From Gnetum montanum (Eukaryota > Streptophyta > Gnetopsida > Gnetales > Gnetaceae), in NCBI GenBank assembly GCA_015680685.1, contig MNCI01005255.1:1010811-1074810 (forward strand): DNA of 64,000 nucleotides, given 5' to 3'. The notes below the pieces were generated by a model. It had not been told where the DNA came from. It worked only from the letters and a program-made list of their open reading frames with translations, and ran no database searches. The position numbers were made by a program, and so were the translations under genes. Positions 44,510 to 56,879 of this stretch are shown one piece after another. Numbering within the stretch: position 1 is the stretch's first letter; every line of letters begins with the position of its first letter.

Positions 44510-45790
44510 GTTTTTGATTCCTAATTTGGTTGATCCTTTGTATTTTTGCTTGAAATTTTGGGCAATCTTTTTAAAATGTTCTTTGTCACAAACAAAACAT
44601 CATAATCTTGGTCAAACTCTTTTGGTTGGTGTTTCCTCTACCATTGCTTGGGGAAAGGTAGTTTGTTGAAGAGTTGCTTGTCAAAGATAACTTGTATCTA
44701 ATTCAATTACTCATAATCCTTAGTAATTCTATATGCTTCATCAATGATTTGTGGATTATGGGCTTATGTTTGAGGATGTAGTTGAGCATGTAGTCCACCA
44801 ATAAATTTTTGAACCTAATTCTCCCTCATCTTAGTAACTTACATACCGAGAAAGATAACAAAGGTCATTGTAGTAATCATCTATGTATTGTCTTCCCAAT
44901 CTTAAGGAATAAAATATCATTTTATGGTCTTTGAGAAAAGAATTGGGGTATAGATTTCTATTTAAAATCTCAACAAAAATTAAGCCAATTTGTAATCAAA
45001 CCTTGAGATCTGAGTCCATTTCTCCATGTTTTCGCAAGTCCATTTAAATACAAGGAGATAACTTCTAAATGTTCCTACCTTGACAAATTCAATATATTGA
45101 AGTAGTTACTCATTGTATCAAGCCAATCCTTTGCCTTGGAACTAGATCTAGGGGCTCCATTATAATGATCTAATTTTACTTTCTTGACATGAACTTATGT
45201 TAGTGATTCTCTAAGTGAATTAAGCTAAGTTCCACATCCCTCATCTTCTATTTTTACTCTATGGCCTACAAGATGGATTTTAGTATCCTATCCACTAGTA
45301 AGTGGGGGTTGTTTTTGGTGTGGATCCCTAGGTGGAAGCTGATCTTGATCTTGATGTTGTTCCCTAGGTAGACCATGGGAAGGATTTGAAGGCTAAATGA
45401 GATGGTTGATTAATTGCTTAATGGAGTCTGCAAAGGAATCCATGTTTTTTTGCACATCTAACCATTTATCCTCTAAACTCTAGGACAATTTCCTAATTTA
45501 TTCAAACATGTTTTGCATCTTTGTCCTGCACCCTTGGTTTAAGTGATAAAGTTCTACTTGAACTCCCCTAATCTCATTAATTTGATCTTCAAGGGCATTC
45601 ATTTGGTCATTAACTTAGGCCTCTATTTCTCTCTAATTTATTCTTCAAGTTCTGAACATTAGTAAGTTGAACAAATCAAGTATGTTGGTAATCCTTAGCT
45701 TCTATAGTCCTTTTTATGGGTCTTGAAATCATTAGTCAATTCTAGATGAAGTTGAAGTTGTCATGGATTTCTTATTGAGTACTGAATCCT
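44510..45790 (-). pseudogene. gag (element F)
   Basis: The capsid-like core has LDHYNGAP, AKDWLDTMSNYFNILNLS and ISLYLNGLAKTW near 45180-45030. The CCHC knuckle is readable as CFVCDKEHFKKDCPK near 44590, with one extra base inside it. A long helical stretch lies at 45750-45450. Confidence 0.75.
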
Positions 45791-46209
45791 AATTGTTTTT
45801 GGGACCTTAAATAATGGATTAAAATGCTAATTTTCTATAATTCAAAAGCTAAATATAATAGTTTCATTAATTCTAGAAGGTTCAAATCTGTTGGAATAAT
45901 TTTTTGTTTAGTTGAAAACAGACTCTAAATTCAAAAGTTATAGACATTTTATTTTAAATTTACAAAACTTGTACATTTTTCAAAACTTCCTAATAGGTCA
46001 TCCATCCTAGTTCTACTCTAGAATGAGAATGCTTAATGATGAAGTTTTTATCTCCCATATTACCAAGGTGCCAATTCAAATTTTTGAAAATAATTATTGC
46101 ATTGAAAATTGAAATTAAAAATGGAAAAAAAATTTAAAATTTTTTTTCCATCAATTGATGAAAATTTCGAAATTCCCATAAGTTGTCAAAAATTTGATTT
46201 TCCTATGTG

Positions 46210-46425
46210 TTGATGGAAATCTTTTTGTTTCATAGATGACAACCATTCCAAGGTCCATGCAACCCTTCTCTAGGCTAGCATAGCCCATTTCAAGGTCTAT
46301 GTGACCCTCCTTTAGGCTGAAGTGGGCCATCTCAATGTCTACATAGCCCTTCATAGGGCCTGTGCAACTCATCACTAGGTTAGTGTAGCCCATTTTAGGG
46401 CCAACATGGCCCATTTAAAGGCATA
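46210..46425 (-). repeat. Minisatellite 1 in element F
   Basis: About five units of roughly 45 bases built on CCATTTCAAGGTCTATGTGACCC. Translation gives a repeated GHIDLEMGYASLEKG-like pattern, a by-product of the repeat. Confidence 0.7.
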
Positions 46426-46439
46426 TGCAACTTTTAGTG

Positions 46440-46860
46440 AAGTGGTAGTTTGTGAAGGTGTTCAGAGAGGCAGTTTTTGATGGTGCTGGAGGAGGTTTTT
46501 GGTGGTGCTAGAGGTAGTTATTAACAATGTTGGAGGCATGAATTTTGGTGGACAAGCATTTTGTGATAACATCTAGAGAGGTAGTTTTCAACGGTCTTGG
46601 AGGAAAATTGTTGATGGTGATGAAGGTAGTTATTGATGGTACTGAAGAAAATTTTTAGAAGTGCTGGAGACAGTTTTCAATAGTGCTAAAGGCAATTATT
46701 GGCGATGCTAGAGGCATTTTTTGGCAATGTTGAAGGTAGTTATTAATAGTGTTAGAGGTGGTTTTTGGTGATGTTGAAGGTGATTTTTGATGATGATGGA
46801 GGTGGTTTTTGGTAGTGTTAGAGGTGATTTTTGATGGTGCTAAAGGGTAGTGTGTGTGGT
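46440..46860 (-). repeat. Minisatellite 2 in element F
   Basis: About 13 units of 30-33 bases near GTTTTTGGTGGTGCTGGAGG with variants. On the minus strand the repeat gives threonine- and histidine-rich frames that are not genes. Confidence 0.75.
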
Positions 46861-47225
46861 AGGTAGTAGGCAGGTAGTTGGTGGGCATGCAGTGGTAGGT
46901 ATAGTAGTAGTAGTGGCAAGCACAACATGATAGTAGGTGTACGCATAGTGCAATAGCAGAAAATAGAAGGCACAGGCACATCAGTAATAGACAGTAGTGG
47001 GTGCAAACATTAGGGATGGTAGATGATGGAAAGGGGCAGTTGACATATGACATATGGCTGCCCTTGGGGCTAGCCCAAGGGGTTGGTAGTGACCTATCTG
47101 TGGTTGGCTATAGGCCTGGTCATAGTTGGTAGCGACCTAGCTACAACTAGTTGGAGGCTTGGTCAAGGTTAGCACTGAGCCTAACCATAGCTACTAGTAT
47201 GGTTGATCGTAGTCCTTCCAAGGGT
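46861..47225. repeat. Minisatellites 3 and 4 in element F
   Basis: A GTAGGTAGTAGGCAGGTAG-rich block (46860-47030) is followed by units of roughly 24-40 bases around GGCTTGGTCAAGGTTAGC and CCTAGCTACAACTAG (47050-47215). Confidence 0.6.
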
Positions 47226-47689
47226 AAATTTATTTATTTACTTATTTTAAAATTATATTTGATTAGGACTTAGGTTTGAAACCTAGACCTCTAGGCCCCA
47301 CATTTCTTTTAATTTAAAATTTAAAAAAGAATTTTTTATTATTTTTTTAAAACTACATATAACCCAAGATTTATCATATTTTTCAAACTGTAAGTTAGAT
47401 TTTGATGAAATTGGTACTATTGGAATCATCTCGGAGGGTACTTTAAGGTAAGCTAGAGATAATTCCATTTTAGTAAACCTATAGATCATAAAATCAAAAG
47501 AAGTAAATGTTAGGTTTTAAAACAAAAATTAAACATTAAGCTTTTCTTAAAAAAAAGTGCACATTAGCTTTATTAAATCTTTGATTAACTTAAGTTACAA
47601 CTTCCTCTTAACTTCTACTAAGATTCATATGATTGTATTATACATATAAGAAGAAAGAAGACTTTCCCATCATAACTTAATATCAATAA
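47226..47689. other. AT-rich stretch in element F
   Basis: Nothing recognised. It separates the minisatellites from the plus-strand spliced frame. Confidence 0.3.
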
Positions 47690-49600
47690 AAGATTGACAA
47701 TAGAGAAGCTTGAAGATTTTCTACCATTAAAGGACTCTAACCATCTTAATCATGGTCTTCAAGTGTCAAGTTTTCCCTCTACCTCAAACTCCTTCAGGTA
47801 GCTCTTAATTAGCCACTACTATTTTACATCAAATTAATGAACTCTCTACTTACGATCATGTTTGTAGCTTACTTGGGAAGGAAAGGTTTTAGCATCTTAC
47901 CACTTCTATACTATCTAATTTACTTGTCTTCCCTATTTTTGAACTCTCCCATTATAAAGGTGTTCTCATAGAATGGTGTGAATTATACAATAGTAAGAAA
48001 AATTCTACTTCCTGGTTAGTTTTTAGAGCAATAACAATCCTTCTTTCTAATATTCAAATAGCCTTATGCTTTTAGCAAGGAGAGGATCCTTTAATTCCTT
48101 TTGCTTATTCCCCAAAATTTAAATCTTTCTGCAAGAAGAAATTATCTAATTATGTTATTGATTCTACCCTTGGAAAAAGCTAATTTGTTCATGAAAATTT
48201 CATTAATGAGGTTTACTTTGATTAATATCTACTTATTTATAGCAAGGTTTTGTGATATAGATAGCAATTCTCTATTAGTTCTTATTCTATTTTCATACTT
48301 CATGGTGCCATAACCAATAGAATTTATGGCTGGTCATTGTCTTATTTCTTTGCCTGGTATAATGCCATGACTGGAATTACTATTGCCCAACAAAATCCTC
48401 CCAAATCCTATATCCTATGTTGTGTATCCTTGTACATGTGTATGATCTTAAGTTATGATCATCCAAATAAACATTTAATTCATTACAATCCCTAGTTATG
48501 TTCTAAATTTCTTAAAGATGAGAGAGTTATAAGGAGTAAGCTTGTTGATGCCAAGAAAAGTCAACTGGCTTTATAGCATGGTTAGAATCAAGAGGAAATC
48601 AATGAGCAAAGTTTTAGCAGTTTAGTAGTTATAAGACAACAAGCCCAACAACAAGCTCAATAACAACCCCAACAGGCTCGCCAAGTACAAGACAAGAAAA
48701 AGAAAGGCTACCAGAGATAAGTTTTAATTATTTAAAGGTTTGAATACTTTCCTCTTTCCTTTGTATGATGATTTTTGTGTTGCAGATATCTATGGAGTGA
48801 CAGTACTTTATCTGAGAGATGGACAAAGATGATACAGATGCCACTTTCAAACATATTTCCATTCCTCTATCTAGATTACTAGGCATGTCATTTTGTTTTC
48901 TTTTGCAACACCTGGAAGAGGTTCTCTTCCATATGTAGCACCAACACCACTTCCTGAATCTATTCCAATGGTCTCTTCTTTTTCTATTTTGGGTTTTTCT
49001 CATTTAATGGTAAAGATAATGGCAGCTATAGAAGAAGAACTTGTGCTTCTTTCACATATTAGTCAATGAATTTCTATTAACGAATCCTATTTTATTCTTG
49101 AGGTTGGCTACCACTTACGAGAGTCTCAATCATGCAACTTCAAAGCAGATTATGATTAAATATAGGATAGAATTCCATCATATTTACATCCAATTCCCAA
49201 AGATGCTTCAAATGCTATAAAAAATCTAGAGCAACTCTTAGGAGAATTGGATACTTCAATGTGCTACACTCATCATCTGGAGAGCTGTGAATAGTTCCTC
49301 CTAATTGACAATGATCAGTTTTAGGTAAATACTTCTTTTTTCTTTATTTTTTTTATCCTTCACTTTTTCATGATTTGTTCATAACTCATAATTTAAGTCT
49401 TGTGTAGGTAGAGAAAAGAGAAGGAATGGCAAAAGAACATGGATGATTGGTCAATATAGATGGATATGTTGAAAACCCAAGTTAAATGAAAGGAGGAATT
49501 AGTAGCTATAAGAAAATGTACAACCAAGTACATCAAACAATTGTGTGATGGATTGCCTTAGAAAGAAGAATGCCATTGATGAAGAAAAGAAATCACAATT
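47690..49600 (+). pseudogene. Plus-strand spliced frame, antisense to element F
   Basis: Between the PBS and gag of F, but on the other strand. Readable pieces: LIEWCELYNSKKNSTSWLVF near 47970, WSLSYFFAWYNAMTGITIAQ near 48345, a Q-rich then basic end (QDKKKKGYQR) near 48700, an exon from 48786 with GRGSLPYVAPTPLPESIPMV and AIKNLEQLLGELDTSMCY, an intron at 49326-49407 with GTAAAT and TGTGTAG ends, and a helical exon with WQKNMDDWSI and WKEELVAIRKCTTKYIKQL. Stops are scattered. No residue-level match to the antisense gene of B and C was found, but layout and coiled-coil end are alike. Confidence 0.45.
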
Positions 49601-49871
49601 GAAGATTGTCATAAATTTCCTTGAGTTGTTCAGTCATAACAAATAATCACAGTTGCTTTCTTTACATCTTTTCTACTCTACTTCTTTCCCCTATCCTTCT
49701 TTTTCTATATTCTACTTAGATGTACTTCTTCTCACTCTTCCTTTGTTACAAAATAAGATAAAATAAAATAAAATAATATTTTCTTCCATTTTGTTATTTT
49801 TCTTAGATGTACTTGTGTTCTATAATAATAATAATAATAATGGGTTTTTCTTCCACTTTGGTTCTTGAATC

Positions 49872-49890
49872 ATGGTTTGCTCTTATACCA
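49872..49890 (-). promoter_or_regulatory. Primer-binding site of element F
   Basis: On the minus strand TGGTATAAGAGCAAACCAT, two bases after the LTR. It matches the initiator methionine tRNA site TGGTATCAGAGC with one change. Confidence 0.75.
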
Positions 49891-49892
49891 AA

Positions 49893-50402
49893 TGTGACAT
49901 CCCATTTCTGGATGTCATAAAAAATATGATCGGTTAATTTATGATATTCATCATTTTCTTAGATAATAAATTGGAAACATTATAAATATTTAATAAATAG
50001 ATTAACTGGTTAATAAATAATTAGTATTGAAGAATGAAAAGAGGAAAATAGAAAAATTTTATTAACAAAAGAGAGTACTATAATGATCTCTAGGTTATCT
50101 TCCTATGCCACTTAAGCCTTAGAAGCAATCTACCACTACCACCACAATTAGGCTATCCTGCAAAATGGGTGATCAATCCCTTCTTGTCCTACTTCACTTA
50201 GCTCCCTTAATTTTCCTATCCTAGCTTTACAACTCCATGCCTAACATGTCCTCTAAACCCAACCTTAAATGGCATAGGTTAAACCCCTTCCCAAGGGATA
50301 CATGAATAATTATAACTTCTCATAATGAGGTGCCTCTTTATTTGAAGGTTAATTACATTGTTTACAATTATTTTCATCCTAAAAAGGGGATGGGATGTTA
50401 CA
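49893..50402 (-). repeat. 5' LTR of element F
   Basis: On the minus strand it runs from TGTAACATCCC to GGGATGTCACA, so the ends form an inverted repeat. Length 510 bases. Confidence 0.9.
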
Positions 50403-50407
50403 CCCAG
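50403..50407. repeat. Right target-site duplication of element F (CCCAG)
   Basis: Identical to 40448-40452. Confidence 0.85.
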
Positions 50408-51139
50408 AAATAAGAAAATAATATCATATTACCTCTAACTAACACCAGAACCTTAATGGCCTCTCTAGAAGCCAATATAATGCCCCTCTTTGGTTATCCA
50501 TGCTAAGGAGGAGCCCACCCACATTGAGCATCCTAGACCCAACATAGATGAAGGGGGTGGAAAAGCCTAAAAACCCTCTCATAGCCTTCAAAGTAACCAA
50601 AATTTGATCCTAGGAATAAATAGTCAACACCAAAAATCCTATGGATATACATGCATAGGAAAAACTCAAAGAAATTAGTAAAAGACAAAGTCCCCTAGTT
50701 TCTCTGTGTAGGGAGCCATCTCTTCCATGCTGTTCATTATGGAAGAAGGGTGGAAAATTTGGAGGGACCTCAAAATAGCCTTCAAGAACCTTTAAAAAAT
50801 GCCAAAAATCCTTGTGTATGTCTCATAACCTTATTTGCACATCTGAAGACCCTTAGACCTATTGATGTTGATCACAAATAATCAAAAAACCTTTCCTCAT
50901 AATCTTCCACACTAAGCATGGAAGACCCAATGTGGAAAAAATCAATAAACATCAAAAACCACTTAAAAACCCTCAAAATAACCAACTTTTGGCATTAGAA
51001 TTCAATAATTAACACTAGCAACCTTAAAGACTTTAATGCATAGCTCAAACTAATGAAAATTAGCAAAAGGTAGGTTTTCCTAGTTCCTCCAAGTTGAGAG
51101 CTCCCTCTTCCATGGTACCTAATGTTGAAGAAAGGGGTG
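50408..51139. repeat. Degenerate TCCATGCT repeat, right of F
   Basis: It continues the repeat left of F: ATCCATGCTAAGGAGGAGC near 50499, CTCTTCCATGCTGTTCATT near 50722, TCCACACTAAGCATGGAAG near 50907 and CTCTTCCATGGTACC near 51110. The spacing is irregular, at roughly 190-220 bases. Confidence 0.45.
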
Positions 51140-53090
51140 AACTTTGGGGGGACTCCAAAATGGAATTGTAAAAAGAAAAATATTTTCAAGAGAAAAGAAC
51201 TTCAAACATTGGGAAAGAAAAATTCCCCTAATGAAGGTAGAGCTTCTATGAATGAAGATGCAATTGAAATTAATTCTTGCATCTATATGAGAAATGTGAG
51301 TATTTGTTATGAAAATGCAGAAGAAGGTCTAATGAATCAGAAAATAAGTTCTCAAGTATCTCTTATCAACTAAAGGAGTCCTTAATACTTAAAGATTTCA
51401 AGAGAAGGAAGCAAGAGCTTCATCAAAGGGAGCAACAAATCTTCAAAATCCAAGATGTTTTATGCCACTGATCTAGTAGAGTTCCTACCTCATGAGTCAC
51501 ACAGGGTGAACGATCAAAGCCAAAAGAAAGGCTAAGATCAAGGAACATTTTCAAGAAGGGTCATGAGCATCATAAGAAGGTATGATTCTCATACCTTTTT
51601 TGTAATTGTTATATACCTTAGGGTAAGAAAAAGAAGATTCTAAGTGAATTGAGGCTATCTAATGGGAGAGAGATAATTCTTCTAGCAAAAATATGTGGAA
51701 GAGTATAGTTTTGATGATGTTTTTAATAAATCTAATGTTAAATCTATGGAGAAGAGTTTACCTTTTGATTTGGCACCTCTAAAATGGGATGAAGAGTTTC
51801 TTGATGATTCCTTTAAAGGAAAGGAACCATTCGAATCACATGTTAAACCTTCAAGCTTTGATCAAATTAAACAATGACATGTTAAAAGATCAAGAAGAAC
51901 CAAAGTTGGATGGTAGAGAAGAAGCTACTATGGAGATTGCTAGTCATTCACTTCATCTTGATAGTTATTTGTTCAATTGTAATGATGTGCATCATAATTA
52001 TTGTAGCGATTATGAAAACATTGTAAGTCTTATTTTTTTTATCCAAAAAAATATGTTTCTTGATGCCATTGTTACTAAGAAAAAAGTTAAATTTAGTAAT
52101 AAATTTGATTTAGTGTAGGATAATGATGGCTATGGTGGTAGTTATTATAGAAAGTTTGATTATTGATATTGGTGAGGACGTTGATAATGATTCACTTTTC
52201 CAGAAATTGCAGATGTTTGATATTAATTATAGTAATGATGAATTTGTAAAATGCATTAATAAATTTGATTATCTTAGTTGTGAAATGGGTGGGTAGCATG
52301 AGGGCAATCATGATAGCTATAATGATAGTGTTGGAAGGGAGGTCAATGATAGATTTTCAAAAACAAAGAAAAAGAAGGTGAAGAAGAGGAAAAAGAAGGG
52401 AAGATGAGAAGATGGATTGAAGAGAGGTAACCTTTTTGAATTTTCTTACTCTTCTTTTTTTACTAGTCATGAAAGAAACACATTAGATTTTATGCTCTCA
52501 ATACAAACACATGGTAGAGGCTTTAGGAGCAAAGACCAGATCCACTCTTCTTTTATGAAATTCTTCACTGTGATGTAAGCACAAAATTATGCTAATCTAT
52601 TTACATGTATCTATGTGTCTCATTCATACATTTTGTTATGTATTTATGTATTTGTGAAATAATTTTTGGATGGTGGAAACAAAATGTTGTGAGCTCTAAT
52701 CATTCCATTTATGTTGTGTTTTGGTATATGTATGAATCCTGCCCTATGTGAGGGAAAAAAAACTATCCCAAGTGTAAACGTCTCTTGTATGAGAATTAAA
52801 AGTCTTTTTAAGATGGAGGATGTTAATGTAGACATGAAACAAGGCAATGTAATATCTCTCTAATGATGGGATTTTTTCCTAGAGTTTGGCATGCTTGAAG
52901 GTGTTTTGGGACTATTTTGATAATTTTAGAGGTTTTGGGGGGCTATAAAGACTTATTTGGAATTGTTAAGAGGTTCCAAATGTTAAAAATAGGCATCTTT
53001 ATGTTCAGAAAATGCATGTGAGACATCTCATATGTATTCAAGATGTCTGACATGATTCCAAGATGTCTTAGCTATAGTCAAGATCATTAA
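51140..53090 (+). mobile_element. Truncated inverted copy of element G
   Basis: Plus-strand reading follows the minus-strand reading of the array to the right: CKKKNIFKRKELQTLGKKN after the zinc knuckle, then NEDAIEINSCIYMRNVS, a D/N-rich stretch (HHNYCSDYENIV), a lysine-rich stretch near 52370, and a partial LTR from 52824. It begins inside gag and ends inside the LTR at about 53090, where it meets the oppositely oriented leader of the first array unit. Confidence 0.75.
52824..53090 (+). repeat. Partial LTR of the inverted G copy
   Basis: It starts TAATGTAGACATG, where the array LTRs have TGATGTGGACATC, and runs 267 bases to TAGTCAAGATC. The remaining 440 or so bases of the LTR are absent. 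Confidence 0.7.
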
Positions 53091-53092
53091 AC

Positions 53093-53324
53093 CCTAGCTA
53101 TTAAAACACAGTGGATTGTTTGATTCCATAATTTTATTCCAATTCTTGAAAGATATGAGAAACTTAGGAATCAAAGGAAATTTTCAAATCCTAGGATGAG
53201 TAGAACAAGTCGCAAGAGAGAATTCATCTAAGCTTGAGAATTTGAAGTGATTCTTTGTAATTGAGTTGAAAATTATCCAATTGAATGTAATTGTTTTGAA
53301 TTCTAAGCTACTATAATAATAATT
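53093..53324 (-). promoter_or_regulatory. Leader and primer-binding site, G unit 1
   Basis: The PBS lies at about 53306-53323. In all three copies it decays from TTGGTATCAGAG, best seen in unit 3 (TTAGTATTAGAG), so initiator methionine tRNA is the likely primer. The leader breaks off at the inverted junction near 53090. Confidence 0.6.
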
Positions 53325-54031
53325 TGACGAGGTGCTTCAATGGATTTCATAATCCATGCCCTATCAATATAAAAAAATAGAAAATTTGAATAATAAAATA
53401 AAATGAAAGCTCTATTCTTGCTAAAATGGAGAATTTATAGCTGAAAAGGAGCTTAAATTCGTAAGGAAAGACAAGAGATTTAATCAAATTCTTATACACA
53501 TTCAATCAAAGAAAACACACTCTTACATCAACGATAATCAATGCACCTTAACAAGACTCTATCTCTCTCTACTCTTCTCTCAACTTACCTATCTCTCCCA
53601 GGGCTCTCTTAGCCAAAATGAACATCCAAAAGGTCTATTTATATCCATCCCCTTGTATTTTCATCTTCCCTCTTTAATTTCAAAATTTTAATATTTCCAA
53701 ACTCCTAGGAAATTGTCTCATATCTATACAACATGTCTTGGATTTGAATGTACATCTTGCCCTAAACTAGTTGTTAATAGAGAAGATATCTTGACTCTAG
53801 ATGAAACACCTTGGAATCATACGATTCGTCTTGAATATCGTTGAGACATCACACCTACCTAGGTTGAACATAAAGATGCTTTTTTGAGGTCTACAACCTC
53901 TAGAAACCTTCAAACAAGTCCCCATAGACCCTATTAAAATGCTCCTAAAATGATCCCAAACATGCCAAAACTTTAGGGAAAGATCCCATCATTGGAAAGA
54001 TGTTACATTGGCCTCTTTGATGTCCATATCA
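53325..54031 (-). repeat. LTR 1 of the G array
   Basis: On the minus strand it starts TGATATGGACATC and ends CCTCGTCA. A TATA-like box (ATATAAAT) lies at 53637-53644. 707 bases. Confidence 0.75.
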
Positions 54032-56879
54032 ACAACCTCTATCTTAAAAAGACTCTTAATTTCCACAAAAGAGACCTTTGCACTTGGAATAGCTATTTCC
54101 CCCTCACATAGGCCAAAATGCATGTACCAACCAAAATAGAACATACATGAAATGGTTAGAGCTCAAAAGATTTTATCTTCATAATCCTAAACTTATTTCA
54201 CAAATACATAAACATCCAACAAAATGCATTTATGACACACATAGATACACATACATACATTAGCATAATTTTATGCTTACATCACAATGAAGCATGACAT
54301 AAGAGAAGAGTGGATCGAATCTTTGCTCCTAAAGGCTCTACCATGGTTTCATCTTAAGAGCACAAAATCCCATGTATTTTTTTTCTTGACCTACAAAAAA
54401 AATAAGAGTAAGAAAATTGAAAAGGGTTACGTCTCCTCAAACCAACTTTCCCTCATATAATTTTTTTCCTTTTCTTTACCTTCTTTTTCTTTGTTTTGGG
54501 GAGAATATCATTAATCTCCATTCCACCACTATAATTATAGCTATCATGATTTCTTTCATGCTAATCATCCCTTTTATAGCCTAGACAATCAAGGTTATCA
54601 ATAAATTTTACAAATTCATCATTGATATAATTAATAGTAGACATATCCAATTTTTGGAAAATTGAATCATTATCAATTTCTTCATCAATATCAATAATGA
54701 CCTTTCTATTATTGCTATGACCATAGCCATCATTATCCTATATACAAAATCAAATTTATTATCATCATTATCTTTGCTCTTACTAATAATGGCATCAAGA
54801 ATCACATCTTTTGTATCAAAAAAATAGGACTCACAATGTTATCATAATCACTACAATGATCATGATGTGCATCATTACAATTGAGCAAACCACTATCAAG
54901 CTAAAGTAAAAGACTTGCAACCCTTATACTAGCTCCATCGTGAGACACATCACTACCATCAACAAGTTAAAGCTCACACTTACATACCCTTTCATGGATT
55001 CTACTATCTAACTATGGTTTAATTTGATTTTTAACAAATGGCTGTCCAATCTCATTCTAACTATGAGTTTCTAATTCCATTGGTTCCTCCTCTTTAAAGG
55101 AATCATTGACAAGCTCTTCCTCTCATTTTGAAGACACTAACACAAAAGGTAAACCTTAATCCATGGCTTTAATATTTTATTCATGAAAAAAATCATCCAA
55201 GAAACTATTATTCCACATACCTTGGCTAGAAGACTCACCTCTCTCCCATAAAATAGCCTTAATGTCACTTAGAATCTCCTTTCCCTTTCCTTAAGATATA
55301 CAATAATTGTAAGAATGTTTCAGAATCATACATTTTTAGTGATGCTCTTGACCCTTCCTAAAGAAGTCCTTTAATCTTGGACTCTCTTTTTTCTTTGATC
55401 CTTTTTGCTCTATGAGTCATGAGGTAAGAAATCTTTGTAATCATTAGCATACACCATCTTGGACTTTAAAGATCTCTTGGTCCTTTTAATAAATCTCTTG
55501 GTTCAGTTTCTTGAAACCATTACGTATTGAAATACTTGAGAACTTATTTTCTAATTTATTAGATCTTTCTTCTTTATCATTTATTTTATGAACAATCACA
55601 TTACACATAAAAATGCAAGAATTAATTTCAGTTGTATCTTCAATCACAATATCTCTACCTTCATTAGAACATTCCTCTTTTCCCAATGTTTGGAGTTCTT
55701 TGTTGTTAGAAACCTTTGGTCTTTTACACTCCCATTGTTTATGTTCCTTTTAACCATAATTAAAGCATAAAGGCTGTAGAAAAAACATTCTATTGACCTT
55801 TTCCTTTCTTGGAGTAGTCTTTCTTGAAATCTTGGCCCTCCTTGAACTTCTCTTGCTTCTGATTAATGTCTTCCTTGGTATTTTCCTTCTCTAATGCTTC
55901 TCTCTCACCTTCAAAAGGGTTAAAGTGCTTATGTTTAGAAGATTTAGGACCTTTATTATTGCATTTAGGTTTCTTCTCAACCTTAAGAGAAAACTCAAAA
56001 GCCTCATCCAATGTTTATGGCTCATAGAAGGTCAGCTCTTCTTGATACTTCCTTTTGAGTCCTCCTTGAAAGTTGGATGCTTGGTTATAATCATTCCAAT
56101 CAACTTTTGCAAGCTGAAAAGCATAAAAAAATGCATTAAATAGTCCTTTACACTCTTATTACCTTGCCTTAAGTACTTTAATTTCTAGATGGCCTATTAT
56201 CTATGATGAGTCTTCTCAAAATTCTTCTTGAACATGAGCTGCATTAAAGACCAATCTTTAATAGGAGTACCATTTTTTACCTTGTAGGAATGACTTTCCT
56301 TTTCCCACCATACAAGTGCTATGCCTTCTAATTTGGATTTAGCATAAGATACCTTTTTAAAATCTTCCATATCTTCAAATTCAAAGTAGTTGTTAATCAT
56401 TCTCAACAAAGAGAGAAACAATTTAGTTCTTTCCATGCCATTGAAGGATTTGACTTCAATGTGTGGCATCCTTGAATCATGTTTGAAAGGTATTGCAAGA
56501 GTCACTTTAGTTTCTTCACGTTGCTTCCTTTGAGGCTTAGAAGAAGGTTTCTTCCATCCTTTGCTAAGAAAAATGAGACCTTGAGAATTATTTTATAGCA
56601 CTAGGAGAATGAGGAAAACATGCTCTTGGCTTATCCTTCTCTAGAGTCTTAATTTTCAAAAGAAAGATAATCTACAATGGATGGCATTGAGGTATATCTT
56701 TAATAAGTTCTAGGAAAATAATTGCATGAATTATACCCTTGATTGGATGCCTTTATTGAAGTTGCATGATTTTTGTTCTCTTCAAGATTTTTAGGTTTCT
56801 CAAAAATAAGATTGATAACATTTTTCATGTCATCAATGTCTCTTGACAAAGATTTCATTTTTTTATTCTTTGGAGCCAT
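54032..56879 (-). pseudogene. gag and acidic frame, G unit 1
   Basis: The start is the ATG at 56879 (MAPKNKKMKSLSRDIDDMKN). A capsid-like core is open at 56505-56197: HIEVKSFNGMERTKLFLSLL, ALVWWEKESHSYKVKNGTPI, LMFKKNFEK. Lysine-rich linker, then a CCHC knuckle (CFNYG, EHKQWEC) near 55745. Beyond it the frame continues with TEINSCIFMCNVIVHKIND, LENKFSSISI, and a D/N-rich acidic end (NDDNKFDFV, CSDYDNIVSP, IDIDEEIDNDS). No enzyme domain is present. The acidic part is unlike any domain I recognise. Confidence 0.8.

Larger units (their letters stand above)
40453..50402 (-). mobile_element. Element F: decayed chromovirus-type Ty3/gypsy retrotransposon
   Basis: The LTRs (40453-40961 and 49893-50402) start TGTGACATC and end in GATGTTACA or its decayed form, and are flanked by perfect CCCAG duplications. 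The PBS fits initiator methionine tRNA. On the minus strand gag, PR, RT, RNase H, integrase and a chromodomain-like end follow in order. About 4 kb between the PBS and gag holds minisatellites and a plus-strand spliced frame. The first 60 LTR bases differ at 11 positions, so the insertion is old. Confidence 0.88.

Noticed and set aside
46655-47053. Minus-strand frame of 132 codons with threonine and histidine repeats
   Set aside because: Reading of minisatellites in element F.
48728-49003. Minus-strand 91-codon frame, lysine- and arginine-rich
   Set aside because: Opposite to a plus-strand exon with splice sites; no family recognised.
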